Of a stretch of 37,731 nucleotides of DNA, positions 36,478 to 37,731 are shown piece by piece (within the stretch, counting starts at the first letter, position 1; the number at the start of each line of letters is the position of its first letter). Under the pieces are notes generated by a model, which was not told where the DNA came from, did not search any database, and worked only from the letters and a program-made list of their open reading frames with translations. The translations under genes and the position numbers were made by a program. Origin of the DNA: Lachnospiraceae bacterium (GTDB taxonomy: Bacteria; Bacillota; Clostridia; Lachnospirales; Lachnospiraceae); assembly GCA_024699645.1 (NCBI GenBank), contig JAILPE010000097.1, positions 1 through 37,731 on the forward strand. The letters are read 5' to 3'.

Positions 36478-36640
36478 GGAGATTTGCCGTAAAGTACAGG
36501 AGATGGGTAAATTGGACAGGAGGTATGCCTGCAAAAGTACAGAAGATGGATAAAATGGATAGGAAATATGTCACAAAGTACATAAGATGGGTAAAACATG
36601 TGGGAAATATGTCGTAAAGTACAAGAATGATGAATTGTAT
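36478..36640 (+). repeat. Degenerate 41-43-nt tandem repeat, about 4 copies
   Basis: Units start 36478, 36519, 36562, 36603; consensus GGAaATaTGyC.yaAAGTACAgrAGATGGgTAAAatggayA. Confidence 0.75.
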
Positions 36641-36701
36641 ATACAATAAATACGATTGAAAATAAAATAATAGTAAATTAACATATATTTCGAAAAAATG
36701 G

Positions 36702-36730
36702 TTGACAACTTCGAAATACGGGAGTATAAT
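36702..36730 (+). promoter_or_regulatory. Perfect-consensus sigma-A promoter driving the repeat array
   Basis: TTGACA (36702-36707), 17-nt spacer, TATAAT (36725-36730). Confidence 0.85.
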
Positions 36731-36736
36731 TCAGTC

Positions 36737-37065
36737 ATACCAAACAGAAAGGTAGACAAAATCTTTTTAGGAGGTACGGTCCAACAAAAACATAAGTAGG
36801 TCGTAGTCGACCAACCCACGGAACTATACTTACAAAGGAGGTACATTCCAAAGGATACTTAAGTTAAGGTCATAAGACCAAGTGGATTACCGGAAGGAAA
36901 CTGAACAAGGAGGTACGGTCCAAAGGAAATATGTGACTGATCTTAGTTGATCAAAATCCGGAACTATAATTACAGAAGGAGGTACGGTCCGAAGGAGACA
37001 TAAATCTTTATGAATGATATATGATGAGGGCATCGGAATGAAAGTGGAAGCCGATGCCCGTTCGC
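36737..37065 (+). ncRNA. Candidate repeat-array RNA: four ~70-nt AGGAGGTACGGTCC units
   Basis: Units at 36769, 36836, 36908 and 36977; hairpins at unit offset ~30 in units 1-3; end hairpin GGGCATCGG...CCGATGCCC (37028-37059); no sizeable convincing ORF; 5' end inferred from promoter. Confidence 0.55.
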
Positions 37066-37169
37066 TTTATATAGATCATGAACGGAAACAGTCACTTAAG
37101 ATATGTGACACTTACAAAAGATGACAGGACGAAGAAGACTCCCATGGCGGGAGATCTAAGGAGGTTTGT

Positions 37170-37391
37170 ATGGCAGGAATCGATATAAGTTCAATGGATC
37201 CCTATTCAATAGCAGACATGTCTGTTGCTATGAGTACAGTTAAGGTACAAAATCAGGTAGCCACGTCGGTGCTGGCTAAGACTATGGATGTTACCGAGCA
37301 GGGCGGACAGGCGCTGATCGACATGATGAGATCCTCAATGGAGAGGTCTGTTAATCCTGCCGTCGGCGGTAATGTGGATGTCAGAGCCTGA
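37170..37391 (+). CDS. YjfB-like putative motility protein
   Basis: 73 aa, MAGIDISSMDPYSIADMSVAMSTVKVQNQVATSVLAKTMDVTEQGGQALIDMM; RBS TAAGGAGG. Confidence 0.75.
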   Translation: MAGIDISSMDPYSIADMSVAMSTVKVQNQVATSVLAKTMDVTEQGGQALIDMMRSSMERSVNPAVGGNVDVRA

Positions 37392-37447
37392 ATTCTATGA
37401 TGTGTTTTTTTTGTGTGAATTTTTTGAACAAAAAACAAAATTAAGTG

Positions 37448-37476
37448 TTGACAATCTTAAAATCGGACTGTATAAT
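37448..37476 (+). promoter_or_regulatory. Consensus sigma-A promoter for tRNA-Gly
   Basis: TTGACA, 17-nt spacer, TATAAT. Confidence 0.85.
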
Positions 37477-37516
37477 CGAACTTGCGTGTTGAGGAAGACG
37501 CGCGAAAGTGAATAAT

Positions 37517-37588
37517 GCGCGAGTGGTACAGTGGTAGTACGTCGCCTTGCCAAGGCGAAGATCGCGGGTTCGATCCCCGTCTCGCGCT
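37517..37588 (+). tRNA. tRNA-Gly (anticodon GCC)
   Basis: GCGCGAG/CTCGCGC acceptor; anticodon arm TCGCC-TTGCCAA-GGCGA; GGTTCGATCC T loop; no encoded CCA. Confidence 0.95.
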
Positions 37589-37730
37589 CTCAACGAAAAG
37601 ACATCCAAAGGGATGTCTTTTTTCGTTGAGAGCGCGTAGACGGGAGGATCATGTTTCCTTGAAGCATGGAAACATGATCCCCTCAGAGTGCAGGTGAACC
37701 TCTGCACTCTGAGCGACGCATCACTCGCTC
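37572..37730. repeat. Chain of long inverted repeats downstream of and overlapping tRNA-Gly
   Basis: Near-perfect IR 37572-37606/37611-37650; perfect 13-bp 37646-37658/37668-37680; perfect 12-bp 37682-37693/37702-37713; 6-bp 37711-37716/37725-37730. Confidence 0.75.
37591..37627 (+). terminator. Intrinsic terminator after tRNA-Gly
   Basis: AAAAGACATCC-AAAG-GGATGTCTTTTTT. Confidence 0.85.
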
Positions 37731-37731
37731 A

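Noticed and set aside
36390-36617. 75-aa + strand ORF after the EAL gene as a real gene
   Set aside because: Start lies inside the previous gene in another frame with no RBS; the peptide periodicity follows from the DNA tandem repeat
36769-36996. CRISPR array interpretation of the ~70-nt repeats
   Set aside because: Similarity extends into the 'spacers', hairpins recur inside units, repeats are degenerate, and no cas genes are in the window
36769-37012. Series of tiny ORFs each with its own RBS
   Set aside because: Cores lack well-spaced start codons; only trivial ATG-TGA or 4-codon ORFs occur, so a peptide array is not supported
1-37731. Transposon, prophage or integron content
   Set aside because: No transposase, integrase or phage protein translations seen in either strand's ORFs

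Overview
The 37.7 kb window looks like a chromosomal segment of a Clostridia/Lachnospiraceae-type Firmicute; taxonomy is inferred from gene content and RBS style only. Nearly all genes are on the + strand and closely packed. In order: fused secDF, recJ, galM, an O-acetylhomoserine sulfhydrylase-type PLP enzyme, a uracil/xanthine permease, pcrA/uvrD helicase, a small TM protein, a DUF1836 protein, a 1330-aa secreted Ig-like (BIG2) repeat protein, a zinc-ribbon membrane protein, the TIGR03960-type radical SAM and TIGR03936-type protein pair, RNase G, a CheX-like plus CheY pair, pflB-pflA, a DHH phosphoesterase, endonuclease IV, a PIN/NYN-like protein, two EAL proteins with degenerate GGDEF motifs, two lipoproteins (one a clostripain-type C11 peptidase), a YjfB-like motility protein and tRNA-Gly(GCC). 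A ZTP (pfl) riboswitch with an overlapping terminator precedes pflB. The strongest undescribed candidate is at ~36.70-37.06 kb. A perfect-consensus sigma-A promoter (TTGACA-N17-TATAAT) drives a non-coding array of four ~70-nt units. Each unit opens with AGGAGGTACGGTCCRAAGGA, and units 1-3 carry a small hairpin at nearly the same offset with differing stem sequences. A strong hairpin closes the array just upstream of the YjfB-like motility gene. Other notable items are a 41-43-nt tandem repeat right after the large EAL gene, a 75-nt structured-RNA candidate after pcrA, and a chain of long hairpins overlapping the 3' half of tRNA-Gly. No alignments, foldings or searches were run; everything is read by eye.
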